DNA of 64,000 bases from Cephalopachus bancanus (Eukaryota > Chordata > Mammalia > Primates > Tarsiidae), in the NCBI GenBank assembly GCA_027257055.1, contig JAPVLO010000083.1:1240001-1304000 (forward strand), in the 5' to 3' direction. Within the stretch, counting starts at the first letter, position 1. Each line of letters opens with the position of its first letter. Position numbers and translations under genes: made by a program. Below the pieces are notes generated by a model. The model ran no database searches and had not been told where the DNA came from. It worked only from the letters and a program-made list of their open reading frames with translations. Shown here in pieces: positions 35,201-46,676 of this stretch.

Positions 35201-36068
35201 GATTTCATGGCATCCCAGAGGTTTTGGTAAGATGTTTCTTCATTTTCATTTGTTTCCAGGAATCTTTTAATTCTGCTTTGATTTCAGTGTTGACTCAGTA
35301 GTTGTTTAACATCATGCTGTTTAGTGTCCATGTCTTTGGGGAAATTTTGTTGGTGTTGATATTTATTTTTATTCCACTATAGTCTGAGAATGTGCATGGC
35401 ATTATTTCACCTTATGGAATTTGTTTATGCTTGATATATGGCCAGGGATGTCATCGATCTTAGAGTATGTTCCATGTGGTGATGAGGAGAATGTATATTC
35501 TGTGGTTGTTGGGTGGGATAATCTGTAAGTATCTATTAAGTTCATTTGGCCAAGTATCAAGTTTAGGTTCTGGATCTCCTTGTTGATTTTTTGCCTCAAT
35601 GATCTAACTAGGGCTGTTAGTGGGGTATTCAAATCCCCTGCTATAATAATGTTAGAGCCAACTATTTTTTAGTTTACTTAGTAGTTGCTTTATAAATGCT
35701 GGTGTTTCTGTGTTAGGTGCATTTATGTTTAGGATGGATATTTCTTGTTGATGAATTGAACCATAATTTGTCATTATGTAGTGTCCTTTTGCATCTTTTC
35801 TAATTTTTGATAGCTTAAAGGTTGTTTTGTCTGATATTAAGATCACGACTCCTGCCTTCTTTTGTGATCCATTTGCCTGAAAACTTGTTTTCCATCCTTT
35901 AACTTTGAGTCTGTGTGCATCCCTTGTAGTGAGATGAGTCTCCTGGATGCAGCAAATAATTAGGTCATGGTTTCTTATCCAATTTGCCATTCTGTGTCTT
36001 TTCTGTGGTGCATTTAGTCCATTCACATTCAGACTGGTTATTGAAGTATAATTGTTTATCACTGTCAT
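32210..36068 (-). pseudogene. L1 ORF2 (endonuclease/reverse transcriptase), broken
   Basis: Starts at 36068 with MTVINNYTSITSLNVNGLN, the usual ORF2 N-terminus. The endonuclease part keeps CCIQETHLTTRD (catalytic Glu). The frame is lost after LLSKLKNSWL near 35652. Later pieces include NTPLTALVRSLRQKINKEI, the reverse-transcriptase blocks around 34164-34942 and the C-terminal IFSNCIPDKDLTSRTYKEL. The FADD box reads FSDD near 33905 (Ala to Ser), with both aspartates kept. Several frameshifts plus the inverted duplication make it nonfunctional. The 3' limit is approximate. Confidence 0.85.
34125..34273. repeat. Inverted duplication (long hairpin) inside L1
   Basis: The left arm 34125-34193 is the reverse complement of the right arm 34199-34273 with only a few changes; the spacer is AAAAC. 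The right arm is the normal L1 sequence. The left arm is extra and interrupts the expected L1 order between GGGTTTATCATAAATGGC and GAGGTATGTT. Confidence 0.93.
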
Positions 36069-36230
36069 GAGGTTCTTATAAAACTTTTTTTTTGTTTGCT
36101 TGTTTTCTTTTGACTTTGGGGTTGATGTATGTGTGTGTTTTCAAGTTTTTTGTTGTGCTATATTCTCTGTTGATTCTGTGCTCTGCTGTTGGGAATTTTG
36201 TGGTCATTCTTTTTCTTCTTTCTTCTGTGT

Positions 36231-36653
36231 TTAATACCTTTTAAAGTGTCTCCTGTAGAGCTGATCTGGAAGCTGCATAATCTCTTAGGGATTAGATGTC
36301 TGGGAAGGATTTTAATTCTCCCTCACTGATGAAGCTGAGCTTGGTGGATCAGAAATTCTTGGTTGAAATTGTTTATCTTTGAGGACTTTGAATATAGGGC
36401 TCCAGTCCCTTCTTGCAGTATTTCTGCCAATAGGTCTGTTGCTATTTTGATTGTTTTTTTCTGGTAGGTAGTCTGACCTTTCTCTCTTGCTGCCTTTAGG
36501 ATTTTTTCTTTTGTGCCTACTTTGTGTAGGCGAATTACTGTGTCTAGGGGTTGGTCTTCTCACTTGATGTCTTGTGGGGGTTCTCTGTATCTCTTGTGCT
36601 TGGCTGGTCACATCTCTGGTGAGACGGGGAAAGTTTTCTTGCATTACCTCCTG
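36231..36653 (-). pseudogene. L1 ORF1 C-terminal fragment
   Basis: Encodes the RNA-binding C-terminal part of ORF1p: NFPRLTRDVTSQAQEIQRTP, RRPTPRH, then a frameshifted PIGRNTARRDWSPIFKVLKD and KQFQPRI. A stop at about 36231-36233 matches the expected ORF1 end. The 5' part of ORF1 is missing because the insertion is truncated. Confidence 0.85.
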
Positions 36654-37144
36654 GGCATCCAGGGTTTTACCCCACTTTTCTTGGGGCCTTCTAGACATCC
36701 TGGAAGAGGGCGTGGCTGCCACACTGGGTTTGCATGTCTAAGAGATGGTAGGTGACCTTATGCTTCTCCTTGGTCTATTTGTAAAAAAAGTGACCTACAC
36801 CTTCCAGAGTCACATTGTCATAGTCAGAATAGAAGCCCAGAGAGAGGCACGTGTAGGAGGCCTGCATGTGCTAATTGGCCAGGTGGTTGATGGCTGCCTC
36901 CACCTTGGTGGAAAAATTTTGATGAACTTGAGAGCTCATGGTTGATCGGCAAGAAAGAGCTAGCTGCAAAAATGGTGTTGGCTGGTCCCAGAAGCAGGAG
37001 GTGGCTGAGAAGCTAGTCTGGGAGATTGCAAGTGGAGAGGAGATTGAAGGGTGGTGGAGGTGGAAGACCTGGAGTCCTTTGGTCTCTTCTGTACAAACAC
37101 TGTTGAAGCAAGAGACAAATGCGTGGGACCACAGAATATGCTGC
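36654..37144 (-). pseudogene. FTL: Ferritin light chain retrocopy, 5' half with 5' UTR
   Basis: Start codon at 36937-36939 (-), giving MSSQVHQNFSTKVEAAINHL, then a stop two codons later. Downstream ferritin residues continue out of order with stops: [25 protein letters not shown] and, in another frame, EKWGKTLDA. Coding pieces here (286 bp) and at 31723-31975 (253 bp), less one TSD copy (13 bp), total 526 bp against 528 for a 175-codon ferritin gene, so the net length change is about -2. Upstream, about 205 bp of 5' UTR is kept. The second TSD copy, CTAGATTTTA, is at 37145-37154. This is a disabled processed pseudogene, near full length before the L1 split it. Confidence 0.95.
37084..37114 (-). 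promoter_or_regulatory. Relic iron-responsive element (IRE)
   Basis: In the retrocopy's 5' UTR the - strand reads CTTGCTTCAACAGTGTTTG, with the canonical CAGTGT loop (plus strand ACACTG at 37097-37102) and the bulged C. In functional ferritin mRNAs this hairpin binds IRP1/IRP2 and blocks translation when iron is low. Here the upper five-pair stem has one broken pair (T opposite T), while the lower stem GTCTCTT/AAGAGAC is perfect. Only a relic; no evidence of transcription. Confidence 0.85.
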
Positions 37145-37154
37145 CTAGATTTTA

Positions 37155-37825
37155 GGTTTAGCAGCGTCTGTATTTTTGTATTAAGTTCAAGAGAGGATGA
37201 AGGTGCTGACAGCAAGAGTAAAGGAGGTTTTGGCAAATCTTTAAGATGTTCCAAAAAAAGTATGTGTTAAAAACCTTGTAATTGATAGAGTTTTGGGAAA
37301 ATCATAAGCATGAAGACAAAGCTTGAAAATGGAATGTCTCCTATAGGATCTGGATGATTTTAAAGAGGGATATTATGTTTTTCATGTGAATAAATATTCT
37401 TGGATTAGTATGTAACTTGCTGTAATGTAATTAGGCAAATAGGCTTCTGCCCTGCTGAGTAGGAGACATATTTCACTCCAGGCATTTATTAAGTTCTCAT
37501 CATGCTAGAATTGTTCCTTACCTGGCTTTGCCATTGGATGAGCAGAGATGTCTTATACTCAATGTTTCAACCTTCACAGTGTCATCCAAGTATGAATTAA
37601 GATATACTATTATGGTTGGCTAATTTATAGAGTGTTATATACAAGGACAACCTCCCAGGTTACATGGTAGAGATTTGGGTGTTTGAAAGACATGCCATAA
37701 CACTTACAATCAAAATGAAAACCTCTCAACTACCTTTTACACCTAACTGTTGCTCATTTGTTGATTATAATACCCAGTCTTTTCTTTTTACCTTATCTCT
37801 CTATCCTTGATAAGATTGGGTAGTA
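37155..37825. other. Unique sequence, no gene seen
   Basis: AT-rich, no repeat recognised and no long frame beyond those overlapping the ferritin relic. Confidence 0.55.
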
Positions 37826-37836
37826 TTTTGACTTTT

Positions 37837-38124
37837 TGTTTTTTTTGAGTTGGAGTCTTACTCCATTACCCAGGCTGGAGTGTGGTGGCACACTCACAGC
37901 AACCCCAGCATTGACCTGCTGGGCTCAGGTGATCTTTTCGCCTCAGCCTTCCAAGCAGCCAGAACCACAGGTGCGCACTACCATACCCAGCTAATTTATT
38001 TATTGTAGAGATGAGTCTCACCAAGTTGCCAGGGCTGGTCTTGAACCCACGGGTGTAGGCAATCCACTCACCTTCACCTCTCAAAGTACTGGGATTACGG
38101 CTGAGCCACCAAACCGGGCCAATT
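37837..38124 (-). mobile_element. Alu SINE, strepsirrhine-type, reverse
   Basis: GAGTTGGAGTCTTACTCC through GGCTGAGCCACCAAACCGGGCC. TTTTGACTTTT occurs at 37826-37836 and 38125-38135, a perfect 11-bp TSD. Confidence 0.94.
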
Positions 38125-38149
38125 TTTTGACTTTTAAAGAAGAAAGACA

Positions 38150-38640
38150 CTGAGCATTCCAACTAGATAAAAAGCACCAGCAAAGGCATGTAATGCAGTT
38201 GCCACAAGTCTGGAGATGTGATGTGATGTTTTAGTGGGAACGGTAGGGTAAGAGCGAATGTGAGAAAGAGAACACTGTAAGATGGAACCAAAAGATAGAT
38301 TGAAGTCAAATTGTAAGGGCCATTAAAGGAGTGGGATCTGTGATTTTAAAAAGTGACTGTGGTGGCAGTGTGGAAGCAGCATTAGAGAGGACGGAGTATA
38401 TAGTAAGGTCAGAAGACCAATTGTGTTGTTGCCTGATTAGTGATGGTGAGGAAGTCTCTGTCCGTGTCGATAGGAAGGGGAAAGAGATAGAAAGTTATTT
38501 CCCGAGCAAAGTTGAAAGGATTTGTTCCAAGATGGATGAGATGGTGGAGGGAAAAAGATGAGTCAAAGAGGATCCAGGTGCCTGGGGAGAAGACCTTGTG
38601 GTTCATCACTGGAGCGGGGAACTTGGTGGGGCTCAGGATG
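38150..38640 (-). mobile_element. L2 internal/3' region, antisense
   Basis: The order GAGCATTCCAACTAGATA, CAAAGGCATGTAATGCAG, AAAAAGTGACTGTGGTGGC, GACCAATTGTGTTGTTGCCT and GAGTCAAAGAGGATCCAGG matches L2 read in reverse over several hundred bases. Confidence 0.65.
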
Positions 38641-38642
38641 GG

Positions 38643-39065
38643 TGTATTAGATCACCCTAGCAAGGCACCACAAACTAGTTAGCTTGAGCAACAGAAATGT
38701 ATTGTCACATGGTTCTGGGAGCTAGAAATCCATTGTGAAGATATCAAAATGGTTGTTCCTTCTGAAGACACTAAAGAAGGTTCTGTTCCAGGCCTGATTC
38801 CTAGTTTCTTGAAGTTTCTTGGTTGTGGCAGCATAGCTCTAACCTTCACATAGTGCTCTCCCTGTGTGCATGTCTGTGTACAAATTTTCCTTTCTTATAA
38901 GGACATTGGTCATATTGGATAGAGGTTCACTCTCTCCTTTGAGATCTCATTTTGACTAATTACATGTATAACGACCTGACTTTCAAATAAGGTCACATTC
39001 TGAGGTTCTGGGAGTTAAGACTTCATCATATGAATTATATGGGGGACACAGTTCAACTCATATGA
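38643..39065 (-). mobile_element. MaLR-type (MLT1-like) solo LTR, reverse
   Basis: GCAACAGAAATGTATTGTCAC, TCTGGGAGCTAGAAATCC, TTCTTATAAGGACATTGGTC and CATCATATGAATTATATGGGG are the reverse complement order of an MLT1-class LTR. No internal retroviral genes. Confidence 0.7.
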
Positions 39066-39627
39066 ATGGGATAGGTGAAGTGATAATGATTAACTTTGGA
39101 TGTGCTAAGTTTGAGGCTCCTGTGGTTCCAGTGTTGGCAGGCTGATAGAAGTGCGGATGGGAGCTATATGCATAGATTTGGTCACTATCTACATACAGGG
39201 AGCACTCATTAATTGAATAATTTTTTGTGAATTATTTTAAAGCTGTGGGAATGGAAGCATCTGACTGGGAAAGAAGAAAAAGAGGAGGAACACAAATTCA
39301 TCGTGTACCTTGATGGGGCTGAGGACATGCTATCCTAAAATGTGACACTTGGCATTTGAGAAAACAACAGAGGCAGAAAGGCCACTCTTGTCTTTCCTTT
39401 ATACTGTTTCCCTGAAGCAGGTCATGACATCTTCATTCCAGAGCTGCTCTCCCTATACCTGGAGGAAAGGGGCGAAAGATACAGAAATGTCAAGAAGAAT
39501 CTGAACAAACAGGCCTAGCTAAATTCCCCCTGAGTTTATTACCTTTAGATCATATCCCCTTTGTTCAATCATATTTCTCCATGACATTTTACCTCTTCAT
39601 CAAACCTTAGCATAAAAATATACATAT
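39066..39627. other. Unique sequence, no gene seen
   Basis: No repeat or coding frame recognised. Confidence 0.5.
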
Positions 39628-39641
39628 TTATCCATCTCTTT

Positions 39642-39925
39642 TTTTTTTTGAGTCGGAGTCTCACTCTTTCGCCCAGACTGGAGTGCAGTGGCCACTCCCA
39701 GCCACTGCAGCCTCAACCTACTGGGCTCCAGGATCCTTCCGCCTCAGCCCTCTAAGTAGCTGGAACTACAGGCGCGTGCTACCATGCCCAACTAATTTTT
39801 TGATTTATTGTAGAGATGAAGTCTCGCCAAGTTGCCCAGACAGGTCTCGAACCCGCGGGCTCAGGCAATCCACTCACCTCAGCCTCCCAAAGTGTGGGAT
39901 TACAGGCTGAGCCACTGAGCCCGGC
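39642..39925 (-). mobile_element. Alu SINE, strepsirrhine-type, reverse, 14-bp TSD
   Basis: One of the least diverged Alus here: GAGTCGGAGTCTCACTC, TTTTTTGATTTATTGTAGAG and GGCTGAGCCACTGAGCCCGGC. TTATCCATCTCTTT flanks it exactly at 39628-39641 and 39926-39939. Confidence 0.96.
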
Positions 39926-40089
39926 TTATCCATCTCTTTAGATCTTCATTTCTGAGGGCTCCTGTGTCAATGTAAAACTTGCATAAAATACATTTGTATG
40001 CTTTTCTCTTGTTAATCTGTTTTTTGTCATAGGGACCTCATGAATCTAGGATGGGAAGAAAAGATATTTCTTTCCTTCTACAACCTCCT

Positions 40090-40235
40090 TATGAGCAGGG
40101 CTTTCTGCTCAGTGCTTAGATATCCTGTCTTTCACTTTATCCTCACGTGGACCTGGAGAGGGAGGTTAGGAGTGGAAACTGAGGCTTGTGGTCACATAAC
40201 AGGTGGATGGTAAACTGGAATTTGCACCTAGCTTT
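40090..40235 (-). mobile_element. MIR SINE, reverse
   Basis: CTTTATCCTCACGTGGACC, GGAAACTGAGGCTTGTGG and TCACATAACAGGTGGATGG follow MIR in reverse. Confidence 0.65.
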
Positions 40236-41654
40236 TTTTTGATTTTACTAAAAGATGCTACCTCTTCCTGGAGAGAGAGTATAGGCTGGGTAGGAGCAGG
40301 CCATGGGAGCCAGTGAAGTGGAAGAGAGAAACGTGAACTAGAAAACATCACCACTGGAAATCCAAAATAGACTTTCAAGGAGCAGGGGGAGAGCAACAGT
40401 ATTAACTATTTTAGACAGGCTAAGGACCTAGAAGTGTCTCTTTGGTTTAGTGCCCTCTTTGCTCTTTAACATCCGTTTGATTAAGAAGTGAAATTATAAC
40501 ACATTTTTGTCTGCAGTGATTACAGGCAACAGATTCACTGTAAAATAAAAAAGGGAATTACTGTCAATTTTATTCCAAGTTCACCACAGTCAATGTGCTC
40601 GTGGGGGAGAAACACCAATTCTGAGAAATTGCTCTATCCATGTACATACATTGACCTAGTGATGGCTTTGGAGGCAGGTTTTATTCTTGAATTCTGAGCA
40701 CTGGCACCTGTTGCCAAGGTTGTGGGTACACACTTTCCTGTGTATGTGTGTGTGCTGTTGTTTTGGCTGTTAAGAAATGCTTTGACTTATATAAGCGTGA
40801 TTATACGAGCTGGCGGAGAAATCTAATGAGGACATTTCAAAGGCGAGGTTAAGGCATTTGAGGACATGTAAGGCTATTTGGTGATAAATAAGCACTTACT
40901 GGCTTGTTGCCCATACCTGCTTTATATTCACTTCAAAGAAGAAAATTTTCATAAAAACAAAGCAGTTAAAATGTCAAGGTGCCCATTCTCTTTTTTCAGA
41001 CCTCCTTTTTGCATTACAAAATAAGTGGATTGAGTGAAGCATAAACTGCAGCTAAATAAAGGCTTTTCTTGGCATTCCTTGGAGAAATCAAATCCAGGAC
41101 CAGTGGTGAAAGGTGATTGTACTATATCCACTACACAGACTATTTCTTCTAATTATCAGCATGAATGTAATTACTTACAAGCATCTCAGGCTCCTATGAT
41201 CATGTCCCTTAGAGCATTTCATCTTTAATGATTTTCCTTGATAGAAAGCCAGTTGGAAGCATTTGTTGCATAACATTGCTCAACCAGAAAGAAAAATACG
41301 TACTTCTCAGAAGAAAGATCTGTATGCTTTCTTTTCAATGGTACTTATATTCTGCCAGAATTTGATTAGGAGCTATCTTGGCATAAAGATCGCTAATGAC
41401 CGAGTCAAATAACTTATATAGATTAAACAATTTCTTGGAAAAAATACAATGTAGTATGACATCCTTTTTCCAAGAATATTGGATTTCAGAATTGTAACCA
41501 CTTAAGGTGAATTGTTAAATCCTCTAACTTCTGAGGGCAGATAGTATGGAAGGAACAGAAGGCGTTTGTAGATTCTTAGATGAGGCAGTTTGAAGAGAAG
41601 AAATTTCTGTGCCTGGGGTGAGATTAACGTAGATTCATATAGTAGACTAAGAAT
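40236..41654. other. Unique sequence, no gene seen
   Basis: About 1.4 kb without a recognised repeat. Frames of 60-76 codons lack known domains. Confidence 0.5.
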
Positions 41655-41835
41655 TTTAAAGCCATAAGGAATGTTAGAGGTTACCTAGATTCAGATAGAT
41701 TGACCTGAAATGAATGGATGAATGACCTCCCCAGATAGATTGTAATTTGCCCCTTGTCACACAGTTTGTTGGTGCTAGAGTCACACTGACTGTCAGGTCT
41801 CAAATTCCTTCCCAGTATTATTTCAATTGTTACTT
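41655..41835 (-). mobile_element. MIR-like fragment, reverse
   Basis: TTGCCCCTTGTCACACAGTT, TGCTAGAGTCACACTGACTG and CAGGTCTCAAATTCCTTCCC resemble the 5' part of MIR in reverse. Confidence 0.5.
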
Positions 41836-42481
41836 TTGTCCCAAGGATTAACCAAAAAATCACAAAAGACTTCATTTACCTGGCATTGTTGAGAAACATG
41901 TCCTAAATGTTTTATGCCAGCTTTGTAGATAACTAACATTCACCCCTTTAGGCATCACTTGAACATTTTTCATGGAACTGGTCATCTTAAAGAGTATGCT
42001 GAGCATAATTTAGCTTTTCCGTGAGCATTAGTTATTTTTACCATCATTGCATGGGATTCACAGATGCCCTCTGGAGTAACTGAGGTGAAAGGGCTATTGC
42101 AATACCGTGACTTTCAGTTGCTTCTGCTATTCCTTATGTCGATGTCTTTTGTCACCATTTTGCCATCTAGTGTCTACTATACTTTCCAACATGCTCTCCT
42201 GGGCTGCTGGGGCTTCCTCTTGCTGAAGGTAACAGGAAGACTCCCTGAAGAATAAAATGCCAAGTTTTCGAATTTGAGCTTTCTTTTTGTTTGAAAACTG
42301 AGTCTAATAAAATTAAATACCATTCATAATCTCTATAACCTTGATTTAATTGTTGAAAACAAGAAACTTACACAGGGTATCTTGTTTTTCTAAGTATTTC
42401 ATGATTTCTGACTCAGTAGCTCCCCTGCCTCTAGATGGATGCTTGTCCCTAAGAGAAGTTTTGGGATTAACTGGTAGTTCG
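41836..42481. other. Unique sequence, no gene seen
   Basis: A 63-codon frame at 42064-42255 (+) looks hydrophobic but has no start context or family I recognise. Confidence 0.5.
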
Positions 42482-42982
<501 letters not shown>

Positions 42983-43558
42983 AAAATCATCATTCTCCAG
43001 AAAAAAAGTGGCAACTAAGTGGGACTGAGACTCTCTGGACCCATCAGTATCTGTTGCCAGAGGACATCGTCCAGAGCTAACTGTGTGTTCATAGGGTTGG
43101 CCGTGTGGGACTCTGGTCAATGGCATCTCACTTGGAGAATAAAGCCAGGTCTCCTGTCATTGTTAATAAGTTCCTACCCTTCGGTTTGGGAGTCTTAAAA
43201 ACACACACATTTGTTGGTCACTTTGGAACAAACAGGGCTCTTGTTCTTCTTTTCCAGAACATTTATTATTTAATTTGATATTCTGCATATTCGTATTTGG
43301 AGTTTCTTAGTAATTTTCCAAAGTAAAGCATAATAAAACCCTAACATCTACTTTTATATCCTTAATTACAGAGGACTTGAGTATCTGACTCACAGATATC
43401 TTTTAAAAAAAATTGCTTTCTTGTTGACAAACAATTCACAAACGTGATGTAGATGTTTGTGATGAGTTTTAGAACTCAAGTAAATAATATTCAGACTGAG
43501 GCTCAATGCACAAGTAGATAACTGGCAGGCTGCTGGTTCAAAACAGTCCTCAGATGTA
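42983..43558. other. Unique sequence, no gene seen
   Basis: No repeat or coding frame recognised. Confidence 0.5.
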
Positions 43559-43559
43559 T

Positions 43560-44873
43560 TTTTTTTTTCCTTTCAATTTTTTTAAAATTTTAAAGATGGG
43601 TACAATTCAGGGTTAGGTATACAAATGTTCATTATGTAGGTACCCTTGTTAATATGTGCCCCCCTTCCCCAGATTCCCACTACTGCCAATCCTGCTTCCC
43701 CACCCTCCTCCTGGCAGTTTCCCACTACTGCCAATTATTCTCTAATAGTATTGCGATAATTGTTCAAGGTCCACTAATGAGTGAGAACATGTGATATTTA
43801 GTTTTTTGTTTCTGTGAAAGATTACTCAGTATTATAAACTCTAAGTCCATCCAGGTTGTTGCAAAGTTCATGCTTTTGTTCTTTATAGCTACGTAATATT
43901 CCATCGTGTATATGTACCACATTTTTAAAATCCAGTCCTCTTTTGATGGGCAGCATGGTTGGTTCCATGCTCTTGCTACTGTGAACAATGCTGCAATAAA
44001 CATACATGTGCAGGTATCTTTTTTATAGAGTGATTTGAGTTCTCCGGGTATATTCCCAGTAGGGGGATTGTGGGGTCCTACAGAAGGTTGGTTTTTACAT
44101 CTTTTAGGAATCACTACACTGTTTCCCACAGAGGCTGTACTAGTTTACACTCCTGCCAACAGTGCATAAGTGTTCCCTTTTTACTGCATCCTCTCCAGCA
44201 TCTGTTGTTTTTTGTTATTGATGATGGCCATCCTGACTGGAGTTGGGTGGTATCTCAGTGTAGTTTTAATTTGTGTTTCTTTGATGACTAGTGAGACTGA
44301 GCATTTTTTCATGTATCTGTTGGCTGCTCATATGTCTTCTTTTGAGAACTGTCTATTCATATCTTTTGGCCACTTTGTAATGGGGCTGTTTGTTTTTTTC
44401 TTTTCGGTATGTTTGAATTCCTTATAGATCCAAGATGTTAGGCCTTTGTCAGACATATAGTTGATAAATATTTTTTTCCAGTCTGTGGGCTGTCTACCTG
44501 CTCTCTTGATGGTTTTTTTTTTTGGCTTTGCAGAAGCTTTCAGTTTGATGAAGTCCCACTTGTCTATCTTATCTCTTCTGGCGAGGGCACTTGGGGTTTT
44601 GATCCGGAATTGGTTGCCAGTTCCAATTTCCATAAGGGTATCTCCTGCATTTTCTAAGGTTCTTATAGTTTGAGGTTTTACATTTAGGTCTTTGATTCAT
44701 TTAGAGTTGATTTTTGTGTATGGGGATAGGTAGGGATCTTGTTTTAATCTTCTGCATGTAATCAGTCAGTTTTCCCAGCACCATTTACTGAATAGGTTCT
44801 CTTCTCCCCAGTCAGAGGTAGAGGCTTTGTCGAAGATGAGTTGGTTGAGAATATGAGGCTTTGCTTCTGGAAT
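43560..44873 (-). mobile_element. Young truncated L1, antisense
   Basis: T-rich tail at 43559, 3' UTR with GGGTACAATTCAGGGTTAGG, then ORF2 C-terminus. The - frame 43764-44129 keeps [39 protein letters not shown] and ends HMFSLISGP. The element stops at 44873 after CTTTGCTTCTGGAATC. I found no clear TSD. Confidence 0.92.
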
Positions 44874-44950
44874 CACAGACATCTTTCAGACTCTAGCTAT
44901 TTTGATCTCTGTCTGTCTCTCTTCTCCTTCACTTGTATGAACATGTAAAT

Positions 44951-44969
44951 GTGTGCGCGCGTGTGCACA

Positions 44970-45004
<35 letters not shown>
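44951..45004. repeat. 54-bp alternating purine-pyrimidine tract
   Basis: GTGTGCGCGCGTGTGCACAC, then GCGC and a CA run. Every step alternates purine and pyrimidine, a strong Z-DNA-forming pattern. The first part is nearly self-complementary. Confidence 0.95.
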
Positions 45005-45006
<2 letters not shown>

Positions 45007-45599
45007 CACATAGAAGTATAGGCTGATGACATCACATTCAGGAACTTCAGCATTTATATCATCAACTCTGCCAAACTCTTAACCACAGCACAGCATATAG
45101 AAGCATGGCCCCAACCCTCTGTCTGCAATGAGAGTTCATGACTGTGAACTGTGGCATTTGTCTCTTGACCTTCCCACTCCTAAACTTCCCATGTAACTGT
45201 CTGTTCCCCACCTTTCTTTCCATGGGACTTGTTGCTGAGATGCCTTAGGCCCTAGCATAATCCTGCTATAATAGCATTAAATTAAGTTCTGTTCAGGTTA
45301 GATCAGCTGGCCCCATTGATGGATATCCTAGGGAGGTGGAAAACAGGAGGCTACAATCCTGGTCCCAACAATATGTCTGATACTTGACTGCAGACAGATT
45401 AATTCCTTCAAAAATACTTTGAAAAAATAGGTTTTATTTTTGAGAACAGTTTTGGGTTCACAGCAAAACTGAGTGGAAGGCACAGAGATTTCCCATATAA
45501 GTCTGAAGATGGTTTCTGCCTTCTAAGAGATTGCAGTCTAGTTGGGAAGACAAAACACCTGTACATAAAACACATGTGTTACTTTGTAACAGACAAATC
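45005..45599. other. Mostly unique; traces of L1M and L2
   Basis: AGAACAGTTTTGGGTTCACAG at 45441 is like old L1M 3'-UTR antisense, and TGCCTTCTAAGAGATTGCAG at 45517 is like L2 antisense. Both are short and uncertain. Confidence 0.4.
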
Positions 45600-46375
45600 T
45601 CAGACAAATTTCTCAAATAGGTTCACTTCTTCCCATTTCCATAATCTACACCCTAGTTTTCTCCACATCCAAACTCTGCACACTGGTTTGTGGTAGCATC
45701 CCCTGTTGTCTGGACTATCTTGGCTTCCTACCTTGTTCCATCATTTCCAATCTTGTCTCTTTTGGTCAATTTTCTTGTAGAAGAGTTACCTTTTAAAAAT
45801 CAAAATCAGATCATGGTACTCTCTTGCTTGAAGCTTCCTGTTGGACTTTGAATTTAATCGAACCCATTACCTTGGTTTACTAGGATCTTCTTAGTTCCTC
45901 TGTACCCACCTCTCCCTCCTCATCTTGTGATCCTCTTCCCTTACCAACTGTCACAAAGATGCAGCCATAAGGAACTTCTGCTCTCTTAAACACGTGATAT
46001 CTTTCCCACTTCAGGGCCTGTTCACATGCTGTTGGTCTGCTTGAAATTCTCTGTTTTCCCAACATCCACCAGACCCTGGATTTCATACGGTCAGCTCCCT
46101 CTTATCACTGAGGTCTCAGTCACAAAGGAATCTTCTTAGAGGCCTTCTCTGAATCAGATTTCCTCATTATAGTATGTTTCCTTCAAAGACCTTATCACAG
46201 ATTGCAATGATTTACCTAATAATATACTTGTATGTCTGCATCACTAGACTGTAAACTCCCTGAGGCCTGGGACTATACCTTTTTCAATGTTCTAATCTTG
46301 TAACCTCAATACCTGCCTAGTGCAGTATCTACTATGTAGTAAGCCCTCAGTAAATATTTTAACACTAAATAAGTA
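45600..46375 (+). mobile_element. L2 LINE 3' region, forward
   Basis: CCACTTCAGGGCCTGTTCAC, TAGAGGCCTTCTCTGAATC, GACTGTAAACTCCCTGAGGC and GCCCTCAGTAAATATTTTAA follow the L2 3' end in order. The upstream part holds weak ORF2-end similarity only. Confidence 0.78.
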
Positions 46376-46676
46376 ATGTCTAACTGCTGAATGTGATGTG
46401 TCATAGGATGGCACTGTATCTCTGTAAAAACTGACAAATCAGTAAAAGATTCTGTTAGTTGTATTTATGGTAATTGTGCTCTGTGCCAGTTGACCTCAGG
46501 ATACTTTTGTATAATTAAAACATTTAAAAGGCATTTGATACTTTAAAATAATACAAATTCCTAAAATTATCTTAAACTGTATATTCTGCCATGTTGGATT
46601 TGTCATGTAAATGATATATTTCAAGAACTCCTATTCATAATGTGTATCAACACTTGCTTCATTTAAAATTGGTTTT

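Larger units (their letters stand above)
31976..36653 (-). mobile_element. 4.68-kb L1 inserted into the FTL retrocopy
   Basis: Antisense L1 with a T-rich tail (31976-32018), the strepsirrhine-type 3' UTR (GTGGGGTACAATTCAGCATT at 32020), nearly all of ORF2 and the 3' part of ORF1, where it is 5'-truncated. A perfect 13-bp TSD, GGCATCCAGGGTT, lies at 31963-31975 and 36654-36666, both within the ferritin coding sequence. Frames are broken by many stops. A 70-bp inverted duplication sits at 34125-34273. Confidence 0.96.

Noticed and set aside
36871..37254. 127-codon minus frame reading into ferritin residues
   Set aside because: Its N-terminal part is the ferritin 5' UTR in a chance open frame; only the end is ferritin coding sequence, and it stops early.
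43560..44873. Target-site duplication for this L1
   Set aside because: Flanks share only short strings such as CAGA; no repeat of 8 bp or more found by eye.
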